Source: Butyrivibrio sp. VCD2006 (GTDB lineage Bacteria > Bacillota > Clostridia > Lachnospirales > Lachnospiraceae). From it: a stretch of 64,000 nucleotides of DNA. The translations under genes were made by a program, and so were the position numbers. Each line of letters starts with the position of its first letter. The stretch's first letter is position 1. Of the stretch, positions 18,479-27,820 are shown piece by piece. The notes under the pieces were generated by a model. That model saw nothing but the letters and a program-made list of their open reading frames with translations, was not told where the DNA came from and ran no database searches. The stretch is taken from assembly GCF_000423925.1 (NCBI RefSeq), contig NZ_KE384106.1, forward strand, positions 21,761 through 85,760. The letters are read 5' to 3'.

Positions 18479-20716
18479 ATGGAAGAGAGATTAATTCGCT
18501 CCGAATACTCGGAGATAATGCAAAAATCATATATTGATTACGCAATGAGTGTAATCGTCGCAAGAGCTCTCCCTGATATCAGGGACGGTCTTAAACCGGT
18601 TCAACGCAGAACTTTATATGATATGTATGAATTGGGAATAAGGTATGACAGACCATATCGTAAGAGCGCACGTATCGTAGGTGACACCATGGGTAAATAT
18701 CATCCCCATGGTGATAGCTCAATTTACGATTCGCTTGTCGTAATGACCCAGGACTTCAAGAAGGCTGTTCCGCTTGTTGATGGACATGGTAACTTTGGCA
18801 ACATCGAAGGTGATGGAGCTGCTGCCATGCGTTATACTGAGGCAAGACTTGCCCAGATAACACAGGAAAATTTCCTGGCAGATCTTGATAAGGATGTAGT
18901 TGACTTTATTCCAAACTTTGATGAGACAGAGAGAGAACCCACTGTTTTACCTGTAAAGATCCCTAATTTTCTTATAAATGGATCAGAAGGTATCGCGGTT
19001 GGTATGGCTACAAGCACACCGCCTCATAATCTCGGCGAAGTAATAGATGCTGAGATTGCTTATATGCAGAACCCTGAGCTTACAACCAAGCAGCTCATGA
19101 AATATATCAAGGGGCCTGATTTCCCTACCGGAGGAATCGTTACCAATAAGGACGATCTTCGTGCTATATATGAGACCGGACAGGGTAAGGTGAGAGTCAG
19201 AGGTAAGGTTGATGTGGAAAAGGGAAAAGCCGGACATATCAATCTTGTAATTACAGAGATTCCTTACACTATGATTGGCGCAGGAATAGGTAAGTTCTTA
19301 TCGGACGTAGCAGAGCTTGCTGAAAAGAAGATAACTAATGATATCATCGACATTTCCAACCAGTCTTCAAAGGAAGGCATTAGAATCGTAATTGAGCTTA
19401 AAAAAGACACTGATGTTGAGAACTTTAAGAATCTTCTTTATAAGAAGACTAAGCTCGAGGATACATTCGGAGTAAATATGCTGGCTATCTGCGATGGAAG
19501 ACCTGAGACCATGAGCCTTTCTTCCATCATGAGAGCAGTTGTAGATTTCCAGTTCGAAACAGCAAGGAGAAAATATACAACACTCCTTAAGAAGGAACAG
19601 GACAAGAAGGAAATCCAGGAAGGTCTCATTAAGGCCTGCAATGTAATTGATATTGTTATCGAGATCCTCAGAGGTTCAAAAGACAGACCCATGGCAAAGG
19701 ATTGCCTGGTTAACGGTAATACCGAAGGAATAAGATTCAAGAGTGAGGCTTCAAGAGCTATGGCAGCTCAGCTTCTTTTTACAGAGAGACAGGCTGATGC
19801 CATCCTTGAGATGAGACTTTACAAATTAATTGGCCTTGAGCTTGAAGCACTTGTAAAGGAACATGAGGATACTATCGCAAAGATATATCGCTATGAGGAT
19901 ATTCTTGAAGACCATGATTCAATGTCTCTGGTAATTCAGAACGAGCTTTCTGAGATTAAAAAGCGCTACAACGTAAAGAGACGCACTATCATCGATAATG
20001 TTGAGGATGCGGTTTACGAAGAAAAGCCGGTAGAAGAAATTGATGTCGCATTTTTGATGGATAGATTCGGATATGCCAAGACCATCGATGTCACCACATA
20101 TGATAAAAATCTTGAGACCATCAAAAATGACTTTAAATATTCATTTGTAATGAAGAATACCGGAAAGGTTTGCGTGTTTACCGCAAACGGAACACTTCAT
20201 ACCATCAAGGCTATGGACCTTCCCGCAGGAAGAATGCGTGATAAAGGTGTTCCTATCGATAATGTCAGTGATTTTGATACTACAAGTGATCAGATAGTCT
20301 ATGTAGCAAGTCAGAGTAGCCTTAATCTTTACAGGATTATGTTTGTAACAAAACAGGGTAATACTAAGCTTGTTGACGGTGGCGAGTTTGATGTATCAAG
20401 AAGATCCGTCGCGGCTACGAAGCTAGTAGATGATGACGAGGTTATCAGTGTACATGAGATTCATGATATAAGCACTGTTGTATTCCGCTCTGAGAATGGA
20501 TTCTTCCTCAGATTCAATGTAACAGATATTCCTGAAAAGAAGAAGGGAGCTGTCGGTGTTCGCGGAATTAGACTTGGCTCTAAGGATTCCGTAAGAGATG
20601 TATTTTATCTTAAGGAAGCTGATGAGCAGACAATTGAGCACAATGGCAAATCACTTGTACTTGATCACCTTAAGATAACAAGCAGAGATACTAAGGGAAC
20701 AAAGATCAGACTTTAA
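18479..20716 (+). CDS. Type IIA DNA topoisomerase subunit A (GyrA/ParC-like)
   Basis: 745-residue DNA cleavage subunit. The winged-helix domain carries the catalytic tyrosine in AAMRYTEARL (Y119). The quinolone-determining region is GKYHPHGDSSIYD, with S80 and D84 at the positions of E. coli GyrA S83/D87, i.e. sensitive-type residues. The C-terminal domain is shorter than in typical gyrases (about 820 residues) and I find no GyrA box (QRRGGRG type), the motif needed for negative supercoiling; this points to a ParC-like or decatenating enzyme. FGNIEGDGAAAMRYTE is, however, GyrA-like. It starts 4 nt after a repeat element that provides its ribosome binding site and lies 87 nt after its B-subunit partner. 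Confidence 0.94.
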   Translation: MEERLIRSEYSEIMQKSYIDYAMSVIVARALPDIRDGLKPVQRRTLYDMYELGIRYDRPYRKSARIVGDTMGKYHPHGDSSIYDSLVVMTQDFKKAVPLVDGHGNFGNIEGDGAAAMRYTEARLAQITQENFLADLDKDVVDFIPNFDETEREPTVLPVKIPNFLINGSEGIAVGMATSTPPHNLGEVIDAEIAYMQNPELTTKQLMKYIKGPDFPTGGIVTNKDDLRAIYETGQGKVRVRGKVDVEKGKAGHINLVITEIPYTMIGAGIGKFLSDVAELAEKKITNDIIDISNQSSKEGIRIVIELKKDTDVENFKNLLYKKTKLEDTFGVNMLAICDGRPETMSLSSIMRAVVDFQFETARRKYTTLLKKEQDKKEIQEGLIKACNVIDIVIEILRGSKDRPMAKDCLVNGNTEGIRFKSEASRAMAAQLLFTERQADAILEMRLYKLIGLELEALVKEHEDTIAKIYRYEDILEDHDSMSLVIQNELSEIKKRYNVKRRTIIDNVEDAVYEEKPVEEIDVAFLMDRFGYAKTIDVTTYDKNLETIKNDFKYSFVMKNTGKVCVFTANGTLHTIKAMDLPAGRMRDKGVPIDNVSDFDTTSDQIVYVASQSSLNLYRIMFVTKQGNTKLVDGGEFDVSRRSVAATKLVDDDEVISVHEIHDISTVVFRSENGFFLRFNVTDIPEKKKGAVGVRGIRLGSKDSVRDVFYLKEADEQTIEHNGKSLVLDHLKITSRDTKGTKIRL

Positions 20717-20731
20717 AAATCGGAGAAAAAT

Positions 20732-21286
20732 ATGAGAGTAATCGCAGGCGAAGCCAGAAGACTCAGATTAGTAACACCTGAGGGGAATGATACCAGACCT
20801 ACTCAGGACAGAATTAAAGAGACTCTTTTCAATATGCTTCAGAATGATGTTCCGGGAGCTGTTTTTATCGATGCATTTGCCGGTAGCGGCGGTATTGGTA
20901 TAGAAGCTCTTTCAAGAGGAGCTAAAAAGGCATATTTTATTGAGAATAATATTAAAGCAGTAAAGTGTATAAACCAGAATATTCAGACTACCAAATTTGA
21001 AGACAGAGCAACGGTCCTTAAATCAGATATCTTGGTTGGATTAAAGAATATTAAAGAAAAAGAAGTGGATTTAATATTTGTTGATCCTCCATATGAGTCC
21101 GGGTTGTATGAAAGAACCTTTGAACTTCTTTCCAGACTTCCCTATGTAACAGAATACACAATGCTTATAGCAGAGTGTAGCCTTGATATGGATTTATCTG
21201 TTTTTGAAGATAATGGTTTTGAAATTATCAAGGAAAAAAGATATAAGACTAATCAACATGTTTTTATGAAAAAGCTCAAAAGCTAA
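20732..21286 (+). CDS. rsmD: 16S rRNA (guanine966-N2)-methyltransferase RsmD
   Basis: RsmD methylates N2 of G966 in 16S rRNA using S-adenosylmethionine. The 184 residues contain the N-terminal MRVIAGEARRLRL...TRPTQDRIKETLFNML, the SAM-binding loop (FIDAFAGSGGIGIEALSRGA) and the catalytic DPPY motif (LIFVDPPYESGLYE). Starts 15 nt after the topoisomerase gene with RBS CGGAG. In Firmicutes rsmD is usually followed by coaD; here a 2.8-kb surface protein gene separates them. Confidence 0.95.
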   Translation: MRVIAGEARRLRLVTPEGNDTRPTQDRIKETLFNMLQNDVPGAVFIDAFAGSGGIGIEALSRGAKKAYFIENNIKAVKCINQNIQTTKFEDRATVLKSDILVGLKNIKEKEVDLIFVDPPYESGLYERTFELLSRLPYVTEYTMLIAECSLDMDLSVFEDNGFEIIKEKRYKTNQHVFMKKLKS

Positions 21287-21348
21287 TTAAATACATTTGA
21301 TTATATTGTTTTTCTGTGAGAGGGGTACACGGAAAGGAAAAAAGAATA

Positions 21349-24120
21349 TTGAGAAAAAGAATTTGGGAAAAAAGTGTTGTTGCACTTGCACTGAGCGCTG
21401 CTCTTGTAGGACAGAGCTTTGCTCCAATTAGTGCTCAGGCTGAGGGAATTAATGACGAGAGTATAGTTCTTGAAAGTGAGATTCCTGAGGCTGATACAAC
21501 AGATAGCCTTTCAGATGGGGATAATACTGAAGGCTTGGAAGTATCTGAGGGAACTACAGAGAATACAGAAGTTAGTGAAAGTGAGTCTGCAGAGTCAGCT
21601 CAGAGTTCAGATGAAAATGCTGAGGCTGCTGAAGCCAACAGTTCTGATGAAAACACAGAATCAGCTGATAGCAATGCTTCTAGTGAGAATTCAGATGATG
21701 CACAGAATGCGGAATCAACTGAGAGTAGTGAAGATGCTTCTGACAGCAATGAAAATGCTGCAGTAGAAGGAGATACTTCTTCTGAAAACACAGAAGAAAC
21801 CGAGAATATTGCAAAAGAAGATGCAGAAGCTGCAGAGAATCCCGAAGAAGCAGTTTCAGATGGAAATGCAGAGGAAAAGGAAGCGGCTCCTTCAGTATCC
21901 GATGGTGATGCCAAGGAATCTACAACCGGTGCTTTTGATTATGAGGAGCATATTTCAGGATATACAATTAAGCTTCACGCTGAGGAAGGAATCATTCCGG
22001 AAGGCACCGAAGTAAGTATAAAGAAGGTTACAAAGGTTGCGGGACAGAAGGTTGATGATCTTGTTAACGATGCTCTTCCTGCTGAATCTGCAGTTTATGA
22101 TTCTGCTTCCTTTGATATAACACTTTTAAAGGATGGTCAGGAATTTGAACCTGAAGGAGTAGTTTCAGTTGAAATAACTCTTGATGAAGAGCTTTCTAAT
22201 GCAAACAGTGAAAGTGATTCTACAACAGTTCAGGTATTCCATATTGAGGACGATGCCACAACTACCGAGATTCCGGCAGATGTTGTAGATAATGCAACTG
22301 ATGTTTACAGTGATACCGAAGAGACCGTAGTAAGCTATGACGCAGAAAGCTTTTCTGTTTACGACGTGGCTGTTGTTTTGAATTTCGAAACATCTGATGC
22401 GGTTGCAGAAGTTAATCCTGTATATAAAAATAGAATTGATGTAAGTCAGAGCGAGCTTGATAATCTTGCATCAACGCTTGATTCAACAGTACACGTTAAG
22501 TCTCTGCTTGCTTCAAACGGTAAATGCACTTCTGTTCAGGAAATGGCTGAGGTTGCGAGAAACGCCATCAAGGCGAGACAGAATGTTGTAACAATGGATT
22601 TCATGCTTCCCGGCTTACTCGGTGTATCTACACTTATTAATGCAATGTATCCCATCATTTGGGAACATACAGGAGTACCTAACGAAGGTGACTACGTAAG
22701 ATGGGCTTTTATTGAGATATCCAGACAGGGTACAATTGCCTATGCAGGCGATGTAACATACGGAACACTTCAGCTTTCATTTACATTTACACATGATGCT
22801 GCACAGGAAATAGCAACTACAAATAAGATAAATGAGATCATAAATACATATAATTTAAATTCCGGAAGTGATTACGATAAGATTAAAAAGACATATGAGT
22901 ATATAACAAAAAATATTTCATATGATCACGATTGTGCCAGAAATTCCACCTTATATGGGAATCATATTGGCTACTCGTGTTACTCGGCTGCAGTAACAAA
23001 ACATACTGTATGTGAAGGATATGCACTCCTTTTCTACAGGATAATGCTTACTCTTGGTATTGATTCAAGACTTATCTCCGGTTTAGCATATGCTTATGAG
23101 TCTGATTCAGGTCATGGCTGGAATATAGTACAGCTCGGTGATCTCTATTATTATCTTGATGCTACCTGGGATGCTTATGATCCCAGACCCGGATATAACA
23201 CGCCTGCTAAAAAAGTGCATTTCCTTAGAGGAAGCAGAAAAGATACTAGTATTGGATTTGATTTTGACCAGGAAGAGCACATAAGATATGACGAGTGCAA
23301 TACTCCTGATTTCCTTAGAATTTATCCTGTAAGTGCTACGGATTATACATCAACTCCCAGCTTTGTTAAGCCTGATTCTGTTGCTATAAGCCAGGCCAGT
23401 GCAACTATAGGTGTTGGTGGGTTCCTTCAGCTTTCAGCAACATGCCTTCCTGCTAATGCTGCACAGGGAGTGAGATGGAATTCTTCCGATACTACAGTAG
23501 CTTCTGTAAGTGATTCAGGCTTTGTTGCGGGTTTAAAAAATGGTGAGTGCGAAATCTTCGCAACGTCCATTTATGGTGGTAAAAAGGCTAAATGCCGAGT
23601 CCTCGTAACTGACGGACAGGTTAAAATGCTTAATATTGCGACAAACAAAATCACTGTTTTCGCAGGATCAAAAGCACAGATAAATTGCACCGTATTCCCT
23701 GAATGGGCAGATATTAGAACTGTTTCATTCAAATCAAGCAAAAAGTCCGTTGCAACGGTCAATAAGAGCGGTGTTATTACCGGTAAGAAGCCAGGAAAAT
23801 GTACTATTACATGTTCTGTTTCCGGTGGAACTGCCGCAAAGAAAATAACCGTAGTTGTTAAGAAGGCCAAGAGAGTAAAGAAGGTTAAGCTTAACAAGAA
23901 AAAGCTAAAGTTATCTGTTGGCCAGACATACAGGCTTAAGGCAAAAATAAAACCCAAGAAGGCTACAAACAAGAGCGTAACCTGGAAGAGCAGTAAACCC
24001 GGTGTTGTAGCTGTTGATGCTAATGGTAATCTGGTAGCCTTGAGTAAAGGAACAGCAAAGATCACAGTTAAAACTGTTGATGGTAAGAAAAAGGCAACCT
24101 GCAAAGTAAAAGTAAAATAA
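21349..24120 (+). CDS. Secreted transglutaminase-like protein with three BIG2 domains
   Basis: 923 residues from TTG at 21349 (AAAGGA ten nt upstream); a GTG at 21316 has no ribosome site. Order of parts: signal peptide (residues ~1-30, ending ISAQAEG); a ~155-residue low-complexity Glu/Ser/Ala/Asp/Asn stretch, probably a disordered wall-spanning spacer; two unassigned beta-rich regions; a transglutaminase-like domain (~510-640) with candidate catalytic Cys (KHTVCEGYA), His (GHGWNIV) and Asp (LDATWD); then three BIG2 Ig-like domains to the end, the last very Lys-rich. No LPXTG motif is seen, so attachment may be by charge. Function outside the cell is inferred: protein cross-linking or peptide-bond hydrolysis. 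Confidence 0.86.
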   Translation: MRKRIWEKSVVALALSAALVGQSFAPISAQAEGINDESIVLESEIPEADTTDSLSDGDNTEGLEVSEGTTENTEVSESESAESAQSSDENAEAAEANSSDENTESADSNASSENSDDAQNAESTESSEDASDSNENAAVEGDTSSENTEETENIAKEDAEAAENPEEAVSDGNAEEKEAAPSVSDGDAKESTTGAFDYEEHISGYTIKLHAEEGIIPEGTEVSIKKVTKVAGQKVDDLVNDALPAESAVYDSASFDITLLKDGQEFEPEGVVSVEITLDEELSNANSESDSTTVQVFHIEDDATTTEIPADVVDNATDVYSDTEETVVSYDAESFSVYDVAVVLNFETSDAVAEVNPVYKNRIDVSQSELDNLASTLDSTVHVKSLLASNGKCTSVQEMAEVARNAIKARQNVVTMDFMLPGLLGVSTLINAMYPIIWEHTGVPNEGDYVRWAFIEISRQGTIAYAGDVTYGTLQLSFTFTHDAAQEIATTNKINEIINTYNLNSGSDYDKIKKTYEYITKNISYDHDCARNSTLYGNHIGYSCYSAAVTKHTVCEGYALLFYRIMLTLGIDSRLISGLAYAYESDSGHGWNIVQLGDLYYYLDATWDAYDPRPGYNTPAKKVHFLRGSRKDTSIGFDFDQEEHIRYDECNTPDFLRIYPVSATDYTSTPSFVKPDSVAISQASATIGVGGFLQLSATCLPANAAQGVRWNSSDTTVASVSDSGFVAGLKNGECEIFATSIYGGKKAKCRVLVTDGQVKMLNIATNKITVFAGSKAQINCTVFPEWADIRTVSFKSSKKSVATVNKSGVITGKKPGKCTITCSVSGGTAAKKITVVVKKAKRVKKVKLNKKKLKLSVGQTYRLKAKIKPKKATNKSVTWKSSKPGVVAVDANGNLVALSKGTAKITVKTVDGKKKATCKVKVK

Positions 24121-24147
24121 ATTTCAAGTAGTAAAAGAGGAATCACA

Positions 24148-24651
24148 ATGAAAATAGCTGTTTATCCCGGAAGCTTTGATCCCATAACATTGGGGCATCT
24201 GGATATTATTAGAAGAGCCTCCGCAATGTTTGATAAGCTGGTGGTTGTTGTCAGTGTCAACACAGCCAAGAGTCCGTTGTTTTCAGCAGATGAACGTGTT
24301 AAGATGATTAAAGAAGCAGTCAAGGATTTAAGCAATGTTGAGATTGATTGCTATGAAGGTCTTATCATTGATTACTGTAAGGAAAAGAACATTAAGATTC
24401 TTTTGAGAGGTCTTAGAGCTATTACGGATTTTGAATATGAATTACAGATAGCTCAGACGAATAAGGCATTTTCACATAATGAGGTGGATACGGTATTTTT
24501 GACGACAAGTCTTGAATATGCATACCTCAGCAGTTCAACTGTTAGAGAATTTGCCAGCTTTCACGGGGACATAAGTCGTTGCGTTACAGATTATGTTGCG
24601 CAGAAGATTTATGAAAAATATGGGTATGATAAACAGGCTATTGGGGGGTGA
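24148..24651 (+). CDS. coaD: Phosphopantetheine adenylyltransferase
   Basis: CoaD catalyses the penultimate step of coenzyme A synthesis, joining 4'-phosphopantetheine to AMP from ATP. The 167 residues match the family: MKIAVYPGSFDPITLGHLDIIRRA with the nucleotide-binding TxGH motif, LLRGLRAITDFEYELQIAQTNKAF, and the SSSTVRE motif near the end. RBS AGAGGA. The stop codon overlaps the ribosome site of the next gene. Confidence 0.98.
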   Translation: MKIAVYPGSFDPITLGHLDIIRRASAMFDKLVVVVSVNTAKSPLFSADERVKMIKEAVKDLSNVEIDCYEGLIIDYCKEKNIKILLRGLRAITDFEYELQIAQTNKAFSHNEVDTVFLTTSLEYAYLSSSTVREFASFHGDISRCVTDYVAQKIYEKYGYDKQAIGG

Positions 24652-24656
24652 GAATA

Positions 24657-25307
24657 ATGAGCAGTAGAATTGAACAATGTATTGATGAGATTGAGACATT
24701 CATTGATAGCTGCAAGTATCAGCCACTGTCACGTACGAACATCATTGTTAACAAGGAGGAGATCGATGAGCTTTTAAGAGAGCTTAGAAGCAAGACTCCC
24801 GAAGAGATCAGAAGATATCAGACAATAATCAGTAATAAAGAGGCTATACTTGAGGATGCCCGCAAAAAGGCAAAGGATCTCATTGATAAAGCTACAGAGC
24901 AGACACATGCAATGATCAATGAGCATGATATTATGCAACAGGCTTATGCACAGGCGAATGAAGTTATTGCTCATGCTGCTAAGCAGGCAGAAGAGATTTT
25001 AACTAAATCCACTAATGAAGCTAATCAGATGAAGGCAGCGGCTGTAAGCTATACAGATAACCTTCTTGCTGAGGTAGAGGTTATAGTTAATAAGGCAATA
25101 GAGACAACCAATGCCAATACAACTTCCTTCCTTAGAGATCTGACTGCTTATAGTGAGACTATAAAGTCCAATAGAGCGGATCTTGTACCGCCCAGTGTTA
25201 ATCCTTCAAATGTTAAGGAGAAGCCGAAAGCATCTGCTAGTATGGCAGAGGTTACACCTGAAATACCATTTGATGAAAATGCGGATTTAAATCTTGATAT
25301 GCTGTAA
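24657..25307 (+). CDS. Coiled-coil protein downstream of coaD (conserved hypothetical)
   Basis: 216 residues from ATG at 24657 (GGGGGGTGAG just upstream; a GTG at 24648 is less likely). Residues ~45-170 are a continuous Ala/Glu/Lys-rich coiled coil of the kind annotated loosely as 'H+-ATPase subunit H-like' or F0 b-like, with no membrane segment. A Pro-rich tail and an acidic C-terminus (FDENADLNLDML) follow. The pattern is also reminiscent of DivIVA/SepIVA-type scaffold proteins, but I cannot assign it. Five nt after coaD, so co-transcribed. Confidence 0.7.
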   Translation: MSSRIEQCIDEIETFIDSCKYQPLSRTNIIVNKEEIDELLRELRSKTPEEIRRYQTIISNKEAILEDARKKAKDLIDKATEQTHAMINEHDIMQQAYAQANEVIAHAAKQAEEILTKSTNEANQMKAAAVSYTDNLLAEVEVIVNKAIETTNANTTSFLRDLTAYSETIKSNRADLVPPSVNPSNVKEKPKASASMAEVTPEIPFDENADLNLDML

Positions 25308-25350
25308 TTTGTATTATAGATTACACATTTCATCTATCGTTGCTAATTAT

Positions 25351-25388
25351 ATAGCTGCCGGTGATCTGATCATACGGCAGCTATTATT
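25351..25388 (+). terminator. Probable terminator after the coiled-coil gene
   Basis: Ten-base-pair stem ATAGCTGCCG (25351-25360)/CGGCAGCTAT (25375-25384) with a 14-nt loop, followed by an imperfect T tract (TATTTT). Confidence 0.65.
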
Positions 25389-25420
25389 TTAACAATCGAA
25401 GTGATTCGAAAAAGGGATAT

Positions 25421-26128
25421 ATGAGATTAGATAAGTTTTTAGGATCCTGCGGACTTGGAAGCAGGAAGCAATTAAAAGAATATGTAAAAAACGGTATGGT
25501 TACCGTAGACGGTGAAGTGGTTTCAAAGTCTGATATCAATATTGATCCGGCCAAAAATGAGATAATATTTTCCGGCGAAAATCTCACTGAGAATTACAAG
25601 GAATTCAGATACTATTTGCTTAATAAGCCTCAGGGAGTTGTTTCTGCAACAAGGGACAACCATGATGAAACAGTTCTTGATCTTATAGATGTAGGTTTTG
25701 ACAATAATCTTGCACCTGTAGGACGTCTCGATAAGGATACCGAAGGTCTTTTGATAATTACAAATGACGGTAAACTTGCTCACAAACTTCTTTCTCCCAA
25801 GAAGCATGTTGAGAAGGAGTATGAGGTTCATACAAGGGATCCGTTATCTGATAAGGATATTAAGAAGCTTGAAGAGGGTGTGGATATCGGAGATGATGAG
25901 CCGACACTACCTGCTAAATCTTTTATTGAAAACACGGATGGAGAAGATGTCTTACATCTGATAATTCATGAGGGTAGATTTCATCAGGTAAAAAGAATGC
26001 TTGAAGCTGTCGGCAATGAAGTTGTATTTTTGCGCCGTATAAGAATGGGTGGATTGGTTCTTGATCCTGATCTTAAACCGGGGGAGTATAGAGAGCTGTC
26101 TGATGAGGAGCTTAAGCTCTTAAAATAA
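25421..26128 (+). CDS. RsuA/RluB-type pseudouridine synthase
   Basis: 235-residue rRNA pseudouridine synthase. An N-terminal S4 RNA-binding domain (MRLDKFLGSCGLGSRKQLKEYVKNGMVTVDG) is followed by the catalytic domain with LNKPQGVVSA and the motif PVGRLDKDTEGLLIITNDG, whose first Asp is the catalytic residue; the GRLD form is typical of the RsuA/RluB/RluE/RluF branch. Length and architecture fit RsuA (16S U516), but the exact target cannot be read from sequence. RBS AAGGGATA. Confidence 0.92.
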   Translation: MRLDKFLGSCGLGSRKQLKEYVKNGMVTVDGEVVSKSDINIDPAKNEIIFSGENLTENYKEFRYYLLNKPQGVVSATRDNHDETVLDLIDVGFDNNLAPVGRLDKDTEGLLIITNDGKLAHKLLSPKKHVEKEYEVHTRDPLSDKDIKKLEEGVDIGDDEPTLPAKSFIENTDGEDVLHLIIHEGRFHQVKRMLEAVGNEVVFLRRIRMGGLVLDPDLKPGEYRELSDEELKLLK

Positions 26129-26145
26129 AAGCATTTGAGGTAGAT

Positions 26146-26748
26146 ATGAAAAAAGTAGCAAAGGGTAATTTTGGATATATAGAGTATAATCGTAAATTCG
26201 CAGCAATCAGAACAATAGTGGCACTTATTATTTGCCTTATCATCTTTTTCACAGGTCTGATAATTTACCATTCAAACAAGAGCGCATTCAGTATTATCGC
26301 AGCTCTTGGATGCCTGCCTACGGGACTGAGCGCTGTTAATATGATCATGTATATGAAGGCTCATCCCTGTTCAAAAGAAGCTTATGACATAATAGAGTCA
26401 CATAGAAACGGACTTCTTATCAGATATGATCTTGAAATGACAAGTTACGAGGAAAACTATAGTATAGCGGCTGCAACTGTACTTGATAAGAATGTTGTAT
26501 GCTTTACCGAAAATAAAGCACTTGATGTTGCAAATTGTGAGAAGCATATCAGAAACCAGATATCTCAGAGTGGTTATAGCAATTATACCGTTAAAGTTTT
26601 CAAGGATATAAATGCGTTCTGCACTCGTCTGGATCAGCTTGAACAGATCAGAAAATCAAAGAATATCGATCCTCAGGCTATTGAGGATTCCTGGGTACCG
26701 GGTACGGTTGAGACCTGTGCTTTGGTTTTACTTTCGGTTTCATTATAA
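26146..26748 (+). CDS. Hypothetical membrane protein with two N-terminal helices
   Basis: 200 residues, unrecognised. Two adjacent hydrophobic helices (residues ~25-45 and ~50-70) are followed by a cytosolic or extracellular domain of ~125 residues containing SCC-poor, mixed alpha/beta sequence (e.g. IAAATVLDKNVVCFTENKALDVANCEKHIRNQ). It lies 17 nt after one pseudouridine synthase gene and 10 nt before another, so it is part of that operon. RBS TGAGGT. Confidence 0.7.
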   Translation: MKKVAKGNFGYIEYNRKFAAIRTIVALIICLIIFFTGLIIYHSNKSAFSIIAALGCLPTGLSAVNMIMYMKAHPCSKEAYDIIESHRNGLLIRYDLEMTSYEENYSIAAATVLDKNVVCFTENKALDVANCEKHIRNQISQSGYSNYTVKVFKDINAFCTRLDQLEQIRKSKNIDPQAIEDSWVPGTVETCALVLLSVSL

Positions 26749-26758
26749 AGAGCGTGAT

Positions 26759-27808
26759 ATGAAAGAGATTAAGATTGATAATAATTCATCGGGAAAGAGA
26801 TTGGACAAATTTCTGGGAGGCTATTTTTCTGAATGCTCCATGGGATTTCTCTTCAAGATGCTAAGAAAAAAGAATATTACACTTAATGGCAAGAAAGCGA
26901 CCGGAAAAGAGTTACTTAATAACGGAGACACTATTTCGGTCTTTTTTTCGGATGATACATTTTATAAATTTGCCAATAAGCATGTGAGCTCAGATGAAAC
27001 CGCAAATAACACATCCGAGTATATAAAGGCTTACGAAAGATTCGGAAAGCTTGATATTGTCTATGAGGATGAGAATATTCTGCTTCTCAATAAGCCTGTA
27101 GGTATCCTTTCCCAGAAGGCAGAAGTTAAGGATGTAAGCATCAATGAGTGGCTTATAGGATATCTTCTTAAAGAAGAAGTAATCAGTCCTGAAAATCTCG
27201 GTACCTTTAGGCCTTCTGTATGCAACAGGCTTGATAGGAATACTTCGGGACTCCTTATATGTTCAAAAAGTCTTGTCGGAGCCAGAAAAATGGCGGAGGT
27301 TCTAAAGGACAGAAGTCTACATAAATATTATAAGACCATAGTCGTTGGAAGAATTTCCGAAGACTCGCATCTGTCAGGCTATTTGTATAAGGATAAAAAG
27401 ACAAATAAAGTGACACTTTTTGATAAGATACCGGATAAAAATGCTGTAAACTCTGCTGACTATTCCCCTATAGAGACATCCTTTAAGGTGCTCTCACACG
27501 GGGCCTTTTCCTATGATGGGAAACAGCAGGAGCTCACAGAGCTTGAAGTGCTTCTTCATACCGGTAAAACACATCAGATTCGGGCACATCTTTCATCCAC
27601 AGGTCATCCCATAATTGGAGATGGCAAATATGGAAAAGAGGCCATAAATAACTCACTTAGAAATAAGTTTGGGCTTAAGTTCCAATTGCTTCATTCGTAT
27701 AAATTAGTATTTCCTAAAATAGAAGGAGAGCTTTCATATCTTTCTGATAAAGTTTTTGAAGCAAATTTGCCTGAGCAATTTAATAATATTGAACGTAGCT
27801 GTTTTTAA
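26759..27808 (+). CDS. RluA family pseudouridine synthase
   Basis: 349 residues from ATG at 26759; a much longer in-frame extension overlaps the upstream gene and is rejected. It has an S4 domain (RLDKFLGGYFSECSMGFLFKMLRKKNITLNGKK) and a catalytic domain with LLNKPVGILSQ, the motif CNRLDRNTSGLLI (catalytic Asp after Arg-Leu) and THQIRAHLSSTGHPIIGDGKYG, typical of the RluA/RluC/RluD branch. Likely modifies 23S rRNA; target unknown. Confidence 0.92.
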   Translation: MKEIKIDNNSSGKRLDKFLGGYFSECSMGFLFKMLRKKNITLNGKKATGKELLNNGDTISVFFSDDTFYKFANKHVSSDETANNTSEYIKAYERFGKLDIVYEDENILLLNKPVGILSQKAEVKDVSINEWLIGYLLKEEVISPENLGTFRPSVCNRLDRNTSGLLICSKSLVGARKMAEVLKDRSLHKYYKTIVVGRISEDSHLSGYLYKDKKTNKVTLFDKIPDKNAVNSADYSPIETSFKVLSHGAFSYDGKQQELTELEVLLHTGKTHQIRAHLSSTGHPIIGDGKYGKEAINNSLRNKFGLKFQLLHSYKLVFPKIEGELSYLSDKVFEANLPEQFNNIERSCF

Positions 27809-27820
27809 TGAGGTAAAAGC

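Noticed and set aside
26612..26758. 49-residue N-terminal extension of the RluA-family synthase
   Set aside because: It overlaps the upstream gene in another frame, has no ribosome site, and the S4 domain begins properly at the ATG at 26759.
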